This document shows positions 1 through 9,548 of a DNA stretch of 64,000 bases, piece after piece. The position numbers were made by a program, and so were the translations under genes. The notes beneath the pieces are model-generated. The model had not been told where the DNA came from. It worked only from the letters and a program-made list of their open reading frames with translations, and ran no database searches. How positions within the stretch are numbered: the first letter of the stretch is position 1; each line of letters starts with the position of its first letter. Origin of the DNA: Tritrichomonas musculus (taxonomy: Eukaryota; Parabasalia; Tritrichomonadida; Tritrichomonadidae); NCBI GenBank assembly GCA_039105265.1, contig JAPFFF010000013.1, positions 2,790,001 to 2,854,000 of the forward strand, read 5' to 3'.

Positions 1-1
1 A

Positions 2-2956
2 ACCATTGTTGAATTTGTTGGCTATTCTAATAAAGATTTCAATGGTCTTGATCAAACGACAATTATAATGAAATTCATGAGTAAAGGTTCTCTTTCAGAT
101 TTAATTGAAAAAGAAATCAGAGGTCTTTGTCCAAGTGATTATGATAATACAAAGCGCCAAATTATCCTAATTGGTATAGCACGGGGGATGATGATATTGC
201 ATAGCAAAAATGTAATTCATCGTGACTTAAAGTCAGCCAATGTTCTCCTTGATGACAACTATAATCCATGTATCACAGATTTTGGCCTCTCCAAATTTTT
301 TGATCCAAATCATTCAATGGAGCAATCAGAATTCCAAATTGGAACAATCACTTACATGGCACCTGAAGTTCTAAAAGGATTAAATTACAATGAAAAAGCA
401 GATGTTTATTCTTTTGGTATCTTAATGTATGAAGTCTTAAATTCAACAAAAGCTTACAAAATTGAAATTGATAGAAATATTACAGCAATTGTTCTTGCTA
501 ACAAAATCAAAAAAGGTTATAGGCCTAAGTTTACAGTTAATGTCAATGAAGCTTTGAAAAGTCTAGTGATGAGCTGTTGGTCTATGGATATAAATGAAAG
601 ACCCACTTTTTCAGAAATATTCCAAAAATTAAGCTTACTTAGAAATGGAAACTTTGTGCCTTTTAATTCCAGAAAACTTGTTTATTTAGAAAAGAAAAGA
701 GCAATGGAATACTGCTTAAATGATGTGGATTTTGATGAAATATTTGAATATATTCAAAAAGTTTCTATTGAAAAATCGGTCATAAAGAAACCTTTGATAG
801 TCAAACCTCAGCCAACAATTGCGAGTAATAAAAAGGTGGAAACAAGATCGACTGTCATGCCTCCATCTTCCCCTAGATCAAGTAATGTTTCGCCTCGTTT
901 AGTTTATCTTAAAGAAAATCGCCAAAAGATAGAAGTATATGACAATTTATATAATCATATTGAAGAGCCAATATACCTCCAACTATCATTTCTTTCTGAG
1001 ATAATTGAGAGAAATCCTAATGTTAATCCATTTGTTATTAAATTGAAAAAATTTTTGGAATTTTTATCCGATAGCGATGAATACTCTTTTTTCAAATATG
1101 AATTAAATCGTAATGAAAATGAAATTATAGATGAACCACAAATTTATATTAAGTTTAATTTGACAGAAAAATTGGTTTCTAATTCTTATTTTATTAAACA
1201 AGAATTCATTGATGTTTTGAAAGAATTCAATAAGGTTTATATTGAAATTGACTTCAAATCAAATTTTTTTGGCTCATATATAGGTACAATTATAAACATT
1301 CAAAAAGCATATATATGCAAAATTGCAGTATCAGCCATTTTTGACGATTTTCTTCATATAAAAACAATTTTAAAACAATACAAAATAATTGAAGTTGTTA
1401 AATTAAATATTTCAAATCCAAATATAAATTGTTTGGAGAATTTTTTTGAATGTTCATCATTGAAGTTTTTTTTTGTAAATAATAGACATAATTGTCCTCT
1501 AAACAGTATAAAAAATAATGCTTTCAAAAATTGCTTATCATTGCAAGAATTTGCAATCCCTCCCTTAATAAAAAGTATTGGAAGAAATGCCTTTCAAGGA
1601 TGTATTTCTTGTCGCAAAATTTATAGTTCTTTTGGATATTATCAAATTAAAAAAAATGCTTTTCAAGGATGCTTCACATTAAGAACAATTATTTTGAATG
1701 ACATTGGATCTTTAGGATTAAATGCTTGTGAAGGTTGTACTTCGTTAAAATGTGTTAATATTAACTCTATTGAGAAGTTGTGTTCGAATGCTTTTAAAGG
1801 ATGCTACTCCTTGGAAGAAATAACAATTAAAAATATTGGCATAATTGATTCTAATGCATTTGAAGGTTGCACTTCATTAAAAATAATTAAAGTTGACCAT
1901 ATTAAAAGAATTAATTCAAGCGCTTTTAAGGGATGTCAATCTTTAGAAGAAATAACAACCGAAAGTATTGACATAATTGATTCTAATGCATTTGAAGGTT
2001 GCACTTCATTGAAAATAATTAAAGTTGATCATATTAAAAGAATTAATTCAAGTGCTTTTAAGGGAAGTCAATCTTTAGAAGAAATAACAACTAAAAATAT
2101 TGACATAATTGATTCTAATGCATTTGAAGGTTGCACTTCATTAAAAATAATAAATGCTGATTTTATTGACAGAATTAACTCCAATGCGTTTGATGGATGC
2201 TCTTCACTCAAAGAAATAAATTCCAAAATAAAGGAAATTGGTTCAAGATCTTTTAGAAATTGTTCATCACTTGAAAAAATAATGATAGATGATATAAAGA
2301 GTAATCATTTTGATATTATCGAGGAAGGCGCTTTTGAAGGATGCTCATCTTTGATTGAAATTTCTTTTGGTTGTTATTTCTCGGAAAGAGAAATGCCCTT
2401 TAAAATTTATGAGAAAAATTCAATAAAAAAAATTAAAAAAAGTGCATTTGAAAGGTGTTCATCACTGAATAGTATTGCAAATAATTTAGAAGTTGATATA
2501 ATTGAAGAATCTGCTTTTGAAAATTGTTCAAAACTTGAAAATTTTGATTTATCAAATACAAAAGAAATCAAATCGAGATGTTTTGCATATTGTTCATCAT
2601 TAACACAAATTATAATTCCAATAAGTATCAGCCATATTCCAGCTTTTGCTTTTTATGGATGCTTATCATTAGAAAAATTGACATTTTTAGGTCAAGTTAA
2701 AATCATCGATGATTATGCATTTGGATTATGTAAATCATTGACTCAAGTTTTATTTCCATCTTCATTACAAAAAATTGGAATAAAAGCTTTCAGTTCTTGT
2801 ACTTCACTGTTGTCTATTGCTATTCCAAAATCTGTTAAATCGATTGGTTTGGATGCTTTTTACAAATGCACAAATTTAAAAGGAATATCTCTTCCATCCT
2901 CCTTTAATGTGAAAAGCATTGGTCTTTATGACACAGTAACAATCAGCAAAATATAA
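2..2956 (+). CDS. Protein kinase (TKL-like) fused to BspA-type leucine-rich repeats, 5' end outside window
   Basis: The frame is open from base 2, so the gene starts before the window; the ATG at 68 is internal. Counting from that Met, the kinase has the catalytic loop HRDLKSAN (51-58), DFG (71-73), APE (98-100) and DVYSFG. The glycine loop and the Lys/Glu pair must lie upstream. A linker of about 300 residues leads to LRR_5/BspA repeats (about 480-960) of the form AF-x-GC-x-SL-x-x-I. The kinase would phosphorylate Ser/Thr or Tyr, and the LRRs probably bind a partner. No signal peptide or membrane segment is visible, so a cytosolic protein is inferred. The stop sits in TAAA, the known trichomonad poly(A) signal. 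Kinase-LRR fusions are common in trichomonads. The LRR part holds a recent 132-bp tandem duplication. Confidence 0.9.
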   Translation, partial: TIVEFVGYSNKDFNGLDQTTIIMKFMSKGSLSDLIEKEIRGLCPSDYDNTKRQIILIGIARGMMILHSKNVIHRDLKSANVLLDDNYNPCITDFGLSKFFDPNHSMEQSEFQIGTITYMAPEVLKGLNYNEKADVYSFGILMYEVLNSTKAYKIEIDRNITAIVLANKIKKGYRPKFTVNVNEALKSLVMSCWSMDINERPTFSEIFQKLSLLRNGNFVPFNSRKLVYLEKKRAMEYCLNDVDFDEIFEYIQKVSIEKSVIKKPLIVKPQPTIASNKKVETRSTVMPPSSPRSSNVSPRLVYLKENRQKIEVYDNLYNHIEEPIYLQLSFLSEIIERNPNVNPFVIKLKKFLEFLSDSDEYSFFKYELNRNENEIIDEPQIYIKFNLTEKLVSNSYFIKQEFIDVLKEFNKVYIEIDFKSNFFGSYIGTIINIQKAYICKIAVSAIFDDFLHIKTILKQYKIIEVVKLNISNPNINCLENFFECSSLKFFFVNNRHNCPLNSIKNNAFKNCLSLQEFAIPPLIKSIGRNAFQGCISCRKIYSSFGYYQIKKNAFQGCFTLRTIILNDIGSLGLNACEGCTSLKCVNINSIEKLCSNAFKGCYSLEEITIKNIGIIDSNAFEGCTSLKIIKVDHIKRINSSAFKGCQSLEEITTESIDIIDSNAFEGCTSLKIIKVDHIKRINSSAFKGSQSLEEITTKNIDIIDSNAFEGCTSLKIINADFIDRINSNAFDGCSSLKEINSKIKEIGSRSFRNCSSLEKIMIDDIKSNHFDIIEEGAFEGCSSLIEISFGCYFSEREMPFKIYEKNSIKKIKKSAFERCSSLNSIANNLEVDIIEESAFENCSKLENFDLSNTKEIKSRCFAYCSSLTQIIIPISISHIPAFAFYGCLSLEKLTFLGQVKIIDDYAFGLCKSLTQVLFPSSLQKIGIKAFSSCTSLLSIAIPKSVKSIGLDAFYKCTNLKGISLPSSFNVKSIGLYDTVTISKI
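1849..2160 (+). repeat. 132-bp tandem duplication inside the LRR region
   Basis: The string TTCTAATGCATTTGAAGGTT recurs at 1849, 1981 and 2113, exactly 132 bp (44 residues, two LRRs) apart. The units are nearly identical at nucleotide level, while neighbouring LRRs are diverged. One copy has Cys changed to Ser in the GC motif (KGSQSL). Confidence 0.9.
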
Positions 2957-3315
2957 AATAATTATTTTTTTATAATAAATACCTAATCATCTACATAATC
3001 ATAATATATCCATTAATTTTTTTATTGAGATCCATAAAAGTCTTTTCAAAAACCAAAATCAATTAAATCATTCAAAAAATATTACAATTCTTTTTTTTTT
3101 TTTTTTTTTCAAAAACTAATAAAATTTTTGCTTCAAATCATTTCAAATTTTTCATGACTTAAAGTTTTTATGATTATAATTCCAATTTTTTTTTTTTTTT
3201 TTTTTTTTCCATATGAAAAAAAAAAAAAATAAAAAATAAAAAATAAAAATAAAAACTCTATAAGAGTTAATTGAAATCAAGAAGAAGTTCGATTATAATT
3301 TCTCTTAATATCGAA
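2957..3315. other. Intergenic, poly-T/poly-A tracts
   Basis: Very AT-rich spacer with runs of T (about 3092-3109 and 3188-3208) and an A-rich stretch. I see no gene or RNA. Confidence 0.6.
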
Positions 3316-4140
3316 AATAACAGATAATCATCACCAAACAATAGACATTTTAGACAAATTCGAAAAAAATTTTCTATATTTGATCAAAGATATTCCAGAT
3401 TATACAGATTATAACATATGGATTCCTTTTCACCTTCTAGGGATAGGAATTATTAAACCAGAAGAATATTTTTACAAAGTATTTACAATGCCGAAAAGTA
3501 ATAAAATGTATAAAACAGCGCCATGATAAAAAAGAAGTTGTTGATTTACTTAAAATATTTTATTATTTATATCTGAAGATGAAAGAATTTATTGATGAGA
3601 AACTACAAGAAGAAATTGAAAAAGAAATTTTCGAAAAATATTCAAAACCAATTTCAACATTTGAAGAAAAGTGTCAAAAAGGTGAAAATGATTCCTACAT
3701 TTGTTCATTAATTCACTCAGACTCAGTTACAGAATTTATTTCATATGCTAATCGAACAAACCTATCTCTTTTAGCAAAAATCAAGCTATCTTTTTCATAA
3801 AATGCCGACATTATTTAAATATGCCGCATTTTATGGATCAATTCAAATTATTCAATATTTAAAATACAATAAAGTTCCATTAATACCATCTTTATGGATT
3901 TATGCGGTTCATTCCAACAATGCTAAAATCATTCGCTTTTTAGAAGAGAATAAAGTTAGTCATTCATTTGACAAAGTTCTTATAGAATCAATTAAATGTC
4001 ACCATAACTCAATCTCTAATTATATCAAAGATAACTTTTATGAACAAAATCTAGAAGATGATGATAATTATTTTAATGATAATTTTGGTGAATTTGCTTC
4101 CAATTCAATACTACAGCAAAATATCTTAAATATATAACTT
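3316..4140 (+). pseudogene. Decayed DUF3447/ankyrin-family gene
   Basis: Coding-like segments in different frames match the order of the intact DUF3447 gene at 7117. An N-terminal helical piece (about 3316-3525) is followed by 3579-3800 and then 3802-4137. The last two read GENDSYICSLI and YAAFYGSIQI, then YAVHSNNAKIIRFLEENKV, all family hallmarks. The frame changes near 3790, where a block expected between KIK and YAAFYGS is missing. Another break lies between the first two segments. No ORF covers the family length of roughly 400 residues, so it is probably non-functional. Ankyrin-like repeats normally mediate protein binding. Confidence 0.75.
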
Positions 4141-4199
4141 TTATGAACAAAATCAAGAAGATGATGATAATTATTTTAATGATAATTTTGGTGAATTTG
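4033..4199 (+). repeat. 64-bp direct repeat, 103 bp apart
   Basis: AACTTTTATGAACAAAATC at 4033 recurs at 4136. The match continues for about 64 bp with one mismatch. It is a local tandem duplication at the 3' end of the decayed gene. Confidence 0.85.
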
Positions 4200-4478
4200 T
4201 ATTGTAAATCATCTCGGCTTGTGTCGACATGATTAATTTTGTCATTCAATTTCTCCATTTTCATAACCTCAAATATGAAAGTGAAAACTAATATTGCATC
4301 ATTGAATTATGATGTTTGGATACAATTATGCATATGTTAAAAGTTATAACTTTCGATTCTAATCCTATTTCTTGGGTCGACAGTTTTATCCTTCGGCGAC
4401 ATATTTTTCCATTATCTTTATCTTTTAGTAAAAAAATATTATTCAATAATATGAAATTTAATAATGTTTTCTAAAATA

Positions 4479-6767
4479 TTATTTTTTCGAAGTATTTGGA
4501 ATCATAATAATTGCATTTTTACAACTTTTTAAATTATTTTTATTAAATTGATTCTTATCTACATTTTCGCCAATTTCCAGTAATTGGAGTTCTAGACAAT
4601 TATAAAATACAAATTTTGAAATTGTGGTTACTGACTTTGGTATAATTATTTGTTCAATATTAGAATATGCAAATGCCTCTTTGCCTATTGTTTTTAAATG
4701 AGAAACAGAAGAAAAATCAACTTTCTTGAGTTTTTTACAATAATAAAATGCATTGCTATCAATTTTTTCCAGTTTTGAATCTTCTTGAAATTCAATTGTT
4801 TCAATTTTTCTGCATCCGTCAAATGCATATGATCTTATTCGTTTTATATAATTTGGGATTATAACATTCTTAATATTATGGCAAGCAAAAACTATTTCAT
4901 CAAAAATTTCATTGTTTTTATCACTTCTTCCAATAATCAAATTTGGATCTTCATCACATGTCTTGAAATATTTATTATTTGGTCCTATTGTTATATTTTT
5001 TAAATTAGACGTTTCACACCAATTTTCATCTAATTTCTCAACACTTGATGGAATGTAAAGATCAGCAACAAAAGTCTCAGATATAAAGCTTTTACCAATT
5101 GTTTTTATTAAAGATTTCTCTGGAATTTTAATTTCTTTCAATTTGTTGCATCGACAAAATGTGTATGGTAAAATTGATTGAAGTTTTGAATTCTCTTGTA
5201 TAATAACAGTTTCAAGATTTGGACAATCTATAAAGGCAGATTTCCCCAAATATGAAACTGAACTTGGAATAATTATTTTATGCAGTAAACAATAAGAAAA
5301 TGAATGTTCACAGATGGTTTCTATACATGAATCTTTTGGAAATGTTACATAATCAGTAAATTTGTTTTGAAAGAATGCATAACTATTTATTTGTTTGATA
5401 TCCCTAGGAATGACCAATTCACCACTTATATATGGGAAAGCAAAAACAAGTTCATCGTAATTTTTTTGTTTAATATCACTTTTTCTAACGATTATCTTAT
5501 CAGTTTGTTTGAAATACTTGTTTCTGGGCGAAAAGCATAATGTGCTCAAACTAAATGCTAAATATAATGATCCGTCTTCAAATTTCTGAAAGTTTCGTGG
5601 CAAATTAAGACCGTATATTCTAGTATTACAAAATGCATATTCTTCAATTCTTTTAAGTTCTGAGTTTTTTGGAAACTCAACATTGCACAAATTTCGGCAA
5701 TTATTTAATAAACCTTTTGACAGAGATTCAAGCTTTGAATTTGGTTCAAGTTTAAATGAATTAAGTGAAAGACATTCCGCAAAACAATACTTCCCAATTC
5801 GTGAAACCGATTTTGGTATTACAACAGCATTCATATTAGTGAATACAAATGAATAATCACCTATTGTCTCCAATTTTGAATCTTTCTCGAATTCAATACA
5901 GCATAAATGTTGGCAATAATCAAATGCACATGATTTAATTGTTTTGATATATTTTGGTATTTTGATACTGTGAATGTTTCGACGAGCAAAATAAATTTCA
6001 TCATAAAGTTCTTTCGCTGGATCACTTTTGCCAACAATTATATTATTTTGAATATCATATTTAAAATGTTTGTTTTCATCAGAAATAATTACATTTGTCA
6101 AATTAAAAGTCTTTCTGCACCAGCAATCATCGAGTTTTTCAACATTTTTTGGTAAATAAAGACTTTCAATTTTGGTTTCTGAAAAAGAATAACCTCCGAT
6201 TTCTTGAAGTAATGAATTTGGTGAAATTTCAACTTTTTCAAGTTTAGAACAGCATTCAAATGCATATGGTCTGATTCTTTTCACATAGTCAGGAATCATT
6301 ACTTTTGTAACATCACGACTTGCAAAAACAAGTTCATCATAATTTTCTTGATTTGGATCACTTTTGCCAACAATTATTTTATGATCTGAATCTGCATATC
6401 GAAAAGAGGTATTATCTGGAGATATAATTATGTGATTCAAATGATCTGTCATTTTGCACCATCCATTTTCCAAATTTCTAACACTTGGTGGAAAATAAAG
6501 AGATCTAATATGAGAACATTCAAATGAGCTACACTCAATTGTGTTAAAGAATGAATCTTCAGGAAATTTAATTGATCTTATATATTCATTATATGTAAAT
6601 GAATCATTTTCTATTGTTGTCACCAAATATTCGTGTGATTCAAACATGATGCTTCTTGGAATAAAAATATCACCAAGAGCATTTGGAGAACTAACAACAC
6701 TACATTCATGCTTGTGTTTGTTTATTTTATAATTTATGAATGTGTCCTCTATGATATCTTGTTCCAT
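4479..6767 (-). CDS. BspA-like leucine-rich repeat protein, intracellular type
   Basis: A 762-residue ORF with a true ATG and many LRR_5 units (IP-x-x-V-x-x-I-x-x-xAF-x-C-x-x-L). There is no signal peptide and no hydrophobic C-terminal segment, unlike the surface BspA at 47524, so it probably stays in the cytosol or is exported another way. A higher-order module, N-x-x-F...IIVGKSDP...YDEIVFA, occurs four times (about residues 115-170, 228-282, 412-468, 593-650). It separates blocks of LRRs and suggests growth by duplication of whole blocks. BspA-type repeats bind proteins or extracellular matrix in known examples; the ligand here is unknown. Confidence 0.85.
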   Translation of the reverse strand: MEQDIIEDTFINYKINKHKHECSVVSSPNALGDIFIPRSIMFESHEYLVTTIENDSFTYNEYIRSIKFPEDSFFNTIECSSFECSHIRSLYFPPSVRNLENGWCKMTDHLNHIIISPDNTSFRYADSDHKIIVGKSDPNQENYDELVFASRDVTKVMIPDYVKRIRPYAFECCSKLEKVEISPNSLLQEIGGYSFSETKIESLYLPKNVEKLDDCWCRKTFNLTNVIISDENKHFKYDIQNNIIVGKSDPAKELYDEIYFARRNIHSIKIPKYIKTIKSCAFDYCQHLCCIEFEKDSKLETIGDYSFVFTNMNAVVIPKSVSRIGKYCFAECLSLNSFKLEPNSKLESLSKGLLNNCRNLCNVEFPKNSELKRIEEYAFCNTRIYGLNLPRNFQKFEDGSLYLAFSLSTLCFSPRNKYFKQTDKIIVRKSDIKQKNYDELVFAFPYISGELVIPRDIKQINSYAFFQNKFTDYVTFPKDSCIETICEHSFSYCLLHKIIIPSSVSYLGKSAFIDCPNLETVIIQENSKLQSILPYTFCRCNKLKEIKIPEKSLIKTIGKSFISETFVADLYIPSSVEKLDENWCETSNLKNITIGPNNKYFKTCDEDPNLIIGRSDKNNEIFDEIVFACHNIKNVIIPNYIKRIRSYAFDGCRKIETIEFQEDSKLEKIDSNAFYYCKKLKKVDFSSVSHLKTIGKEAFAYSNIEQIIIPKSVTTISKFVFYNCLELQLLEIGENVDKNQFNKNNLKSCKNAIIMIPNTSKK

Positions 6768-7116
6768 AAAATTTGATTTTTTATATCTGCCCCTTTTTTT
6801 GTTATTTTAATGGTCATAATTAGCAAATCAATCAATTCAATTGCCAGAAATCAAAATATCTGGCAGGTTTCATCAAAATTATAATTAATTTTTTTATTTG
6901 AAAGTTTAAAATAATATCAGATTTATAGTAAGAAATATAATTTTTTTTATTTTAGAATAAATAATTGATTTTTAATATTAATTCTAAATTTTTGAATAAA
7001 AATGCATGAAATAAACCAAATACCGAGATATATTAGAATAGTTCAAATTTAACGTTTTTTTTATTTCACATTTAAATAAACGAATAAAAATCGAGATTTT
7101 TATATCTTTTAAACAA
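6768..7116. other. Divergent intergenic region
   Basis: AT-rich spacer between two divergently transcribed genes, so it should carry both promoters. I see no clear TCAYW initiator next to either ATG. Confidence 0.5.
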
Positions 7117-8304
7117 ATGGAAACGGAAGAATATTTTAAAATAAAGAAGGAAATATATCAAACGGTGCTCAATTATGTTGAATATGAATGTGACACTCAA
7201 GATGATTATCAAAATTTAATTAAATTTTTTGATAATCAAAAATTCCGAGATAATCGCGACGAATTCAAAGAATTACTCCATATGATTTTAAAGATTTCCA
7301 ATAATCATCATCGGCAACACGATTTTTCCAAGAAAATAGAGACGATTATCACCTACTTAAAAGACGATATCACACAGACCTTTTCAAATTCCGAAATTTT
7401 CAATATTTTCAAGAGCAACAAAAAAATCATTCTATTCCTTTACCAGAGCCAAATAATCATAATTGACGAGACAATCCTCTACTTTTTGAACAAGAAATAT
7501 CCAGAAAAAGCAAGAAGCAAAATCGACCAAACAAAGTTCTTTCAATTTTTCTATCCAGAATTCAAAGCATTACTTGATGAAGAAACAAAAAGTTCGATTG
7601 AGAAAGAACTGTCTGAAATTGATCCTGTCGATATTGAAAATTTTGACGTTAACCGCCAAAATGGTGAAAATGAGTCCTGCGTTTGCAAGCTGATTCGGAA
7701 TGATTCGATTGATGATTTTGTCACTTTTGTCAATCAAACGAACCTTCCTCTAATGAGTCTAATAAAGCCTTCGATATTTGAGACAAACTCCTTTTTAATT
7801 GAGAATAAAGAAACGACTTTGATTGAATACGCAGCGTTTTTCGGTTCCATTCAAATTTTCAATTTTCTCAAGTTGAGCGGTGTCGATTTGAAGCCTTCTT
7901 TGTGGCTTTACGCAGTGCATTCAAATAACGCTGACTTGATTCATTTGCTTGAGGACTACAATGTTATGTTACCGGACAATTCACACGAAAAGTGCCTGGA
8001 AGAAGCGGTTAAATGCCACCACAACGAGATCGCTAATTATTTCTTTGAAAAAGTGAAAGGTCAAATTGAAGGTGAAAAAGTGACAAAAGAAAAAAGTGAC
8101 AATGAGAATTATTTCAATGAAAACGTACTAGCTTACACTTTCCATTATTATAATGGCACTTTTTTGCCTACTGATTTCAGTAATAAATTAACGTTTTTTT
8201 ATGCATGCAAATACAATTATTTGACGCTTGTCAATCTTCTTTTAAAGAATGAGGAAGTGAATGTAAATGAAACAATAATTTCAACAATTAAATTATCTTT
8301 ATAA
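7117..8304 (+). CDS. DUF3447/ankyrin-family protein, N-terminal part
   Basis: The ATG at 7117 opens 395 residues. A helical N-terminal region runs to about 180. Family signatures follow: GENESCVCKLIRNDSIDDF, TTLIEYAAFFGSIQIFNFL, LYAVHSNNADLIHLLEDY and CHHNEIANYF. A final half ankyrin repeat is NYLTLVNLLLKNEEVNVNETII. The frame then stops in a TAAAA context. About 135 bp further on, another frame opens with the next ankyrin repeat (8439-9359), so this ORF is probably the first part of a longer gene. The break falls exactly at an ankyrin repeat boundary, as in the locus at 13341-16259. Likely a scaffold or interaction protein; no enzyme motif. Confidence 0.8.
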   Translation: METEEYFKIKKEIYQTVLNYVEYECDTQDDYQNLIKFFDNQKFRDNRDEFKELLHMILKISNNHHRQHDFSKKIETIITYLKDDITQTFSNSEIFNIFKSNKKIILFLYQSQIIIIDETILYFLNKKYPEKARSKIDQTKFFQFFYPEFKALLDEETKSSIEKELSEIDPVDIENFDVNRQNGENESCVCKLIRNDSIDDFVTFVNQTNLPLMSLIKPSIFETNSFLIENKETTLIEYAAFFGSIQIFNFLKLSGVDLKPSLWLYAVHSNNADLIHLLEDYNVMLPDNSHEKCLEEAVKCHHNEIANYFFEKVKGQIEGEKVTKEKSDNENYFNENVLAYTFHYYNGTFLPTDFSNKLTFFYACKYNYLTLVNLLLKNEEVNVNETIISTIKLSL

Positions 8305-8438
8305 AATTTCGATTTATTTTGATGAATGTAATTTTCAATATCATTGAATTTAATGGAATTCAAATGTCAAAAATTTTCATAAAATTTTCAAAAGTTTTTT
8401 TTTTCTTTTGATGTTTGAAAAAAAAAATTTTTTTATGA

Positions 8439-9359
8439 AATTTTTCATTTGAAATTTTTAATATAACTGCATTACATCTTGCCGGTGAAAAGAATCATAT
8501 TGAAGTTTTTAAAATTCTATTAGTACAGCCAGGCATTGAAATTGGTGAGAACTGCTTCAAAAACTGTGTCAAATTGGCCAAAATTTCAATTCCAGAGCCG
8601 ATAAATTCAATTGGATCATCAGCTTTTCGATGTTGTTCCTCTCTTGTTAAGGTTAAATTGCCAGATTCGATGACTTCAATTGGTGCCTCAGCTTTTTTAG
8701 ACTGCACATCATTAGTGGAAATCAAACTTCCGCCCAAACTGACGGCAATTGATCCATTTTGTTTCTACGGATGCTCATCATTAGAAAAAGTGACAATTCC
8801 AACCAAGTTAGTGTCTATCAAATTCAATGCCTTTTATGGTTGCTCATCATTAAAAGAGATATTGATACCTACATCAGTAACTTCAATTGGAGCCTATGCA
8901 TTTAGCGGGTGTTCATCGTTGTTAGAAATTATGATCCCTCCTAATGTTGATTATCTTGGAAACTCTTCTTTTGAAGGATGTATATCATTAAAAAAAGTAT
9001 CAATTCCTTCTTCTTTAAAGAACATCGAGAATTTCACTTTTTCTGGATGTTCTTCTTTGACAGATGTTTCATTTGTCGATCCTTGCGCAGTGACTTGCAT
9101 TGGTGAAAAAGTATTTAAACAATGTACTTCGTTGACACATATTACAATTCCTCCTTCAGTTGTTATGATATTAGATTCTTCTTTTGAAGATTGCACATCA
9201 TTAAAAAGCATCTCGTTTGAATCTCCAAATATTGTTTTGGGAGATAGCGTTTTTAAAGGATGTACTTCTTTGAATGAAAAAGATATTCCTTTTTCTAAAT
9301 ATGCGAATAATAACTCAAAAAATAGTAAAAAGGACAAAAAAGGATGCTTGATTGATTAA
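8439..9359 (+). CDS. Ankyrin repeat running directly into BspA-type LRRs
   Basis: The frame is open from 8439 and has no Met near the conserved start. It begins FNITALHLAGEKNHIEVFKI, a good ankyrin repeat. Then LLVQPGIEIGENCFKNCVKL merges mid-repeat into LRR_5 units (SSAFRCCSSLVKVKLPDSM and about ten more). It ends in a lysine-rich tail, KNSKKDKKGC. TTG at 8574 is not a start but part of the continuous reading. Together with 7117-8304 it looks like one DUF3447-ankyrin-LRR gene interrupted by an AT-rich linker of about 180 bp. The linker length is not a multiple of three here. Whether it is spliced, or the gene is broken, cannot be settled from sequence. Confidence 0.7.
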   Translation, partial: NFSFEIFNITALHLAGEKNHIEVFKILLVQPGIEIGENCFKNCVKLAKISIPEPINSIGSSAFRCCSSLVKVKLPDSMTSIGASAFLDCTSLVEIKLPPKLTAIDPFCFYGCSSLEKVTIPTKLVSIKFNAFYGCSSLKEILIPTSVTSIGAYAFSGCSSLLEIMIPPNVDYLGNSSFEGCISLKKVSIPSSLKNIENFTFSGCSSLTDVSFVDPCAVTCIGEKVFKQCTSLTHITIPPSVVMILDSSFEDCTSLKSISFESPNIVLGDSVFKGCTSLNEKDIPFSKYANNNSKNSKKDKKGCLID

Positions 9360-9548
9360 TAAAATGTCATTTAAAAAGCATAAAATCTTAATAAATATAA
9401 ATTACATATAAAATTAACTTTAATTTTATTATTATTAAAATAGTTTAATTATTTTTTTATCAGGATATAAATGAGTTTTAAGATATGGAATTGAGAACTT
9501 TATGAAAAAATATAATTCTCAAAAAGAAAAGGCAAAAATTTTTGATTA

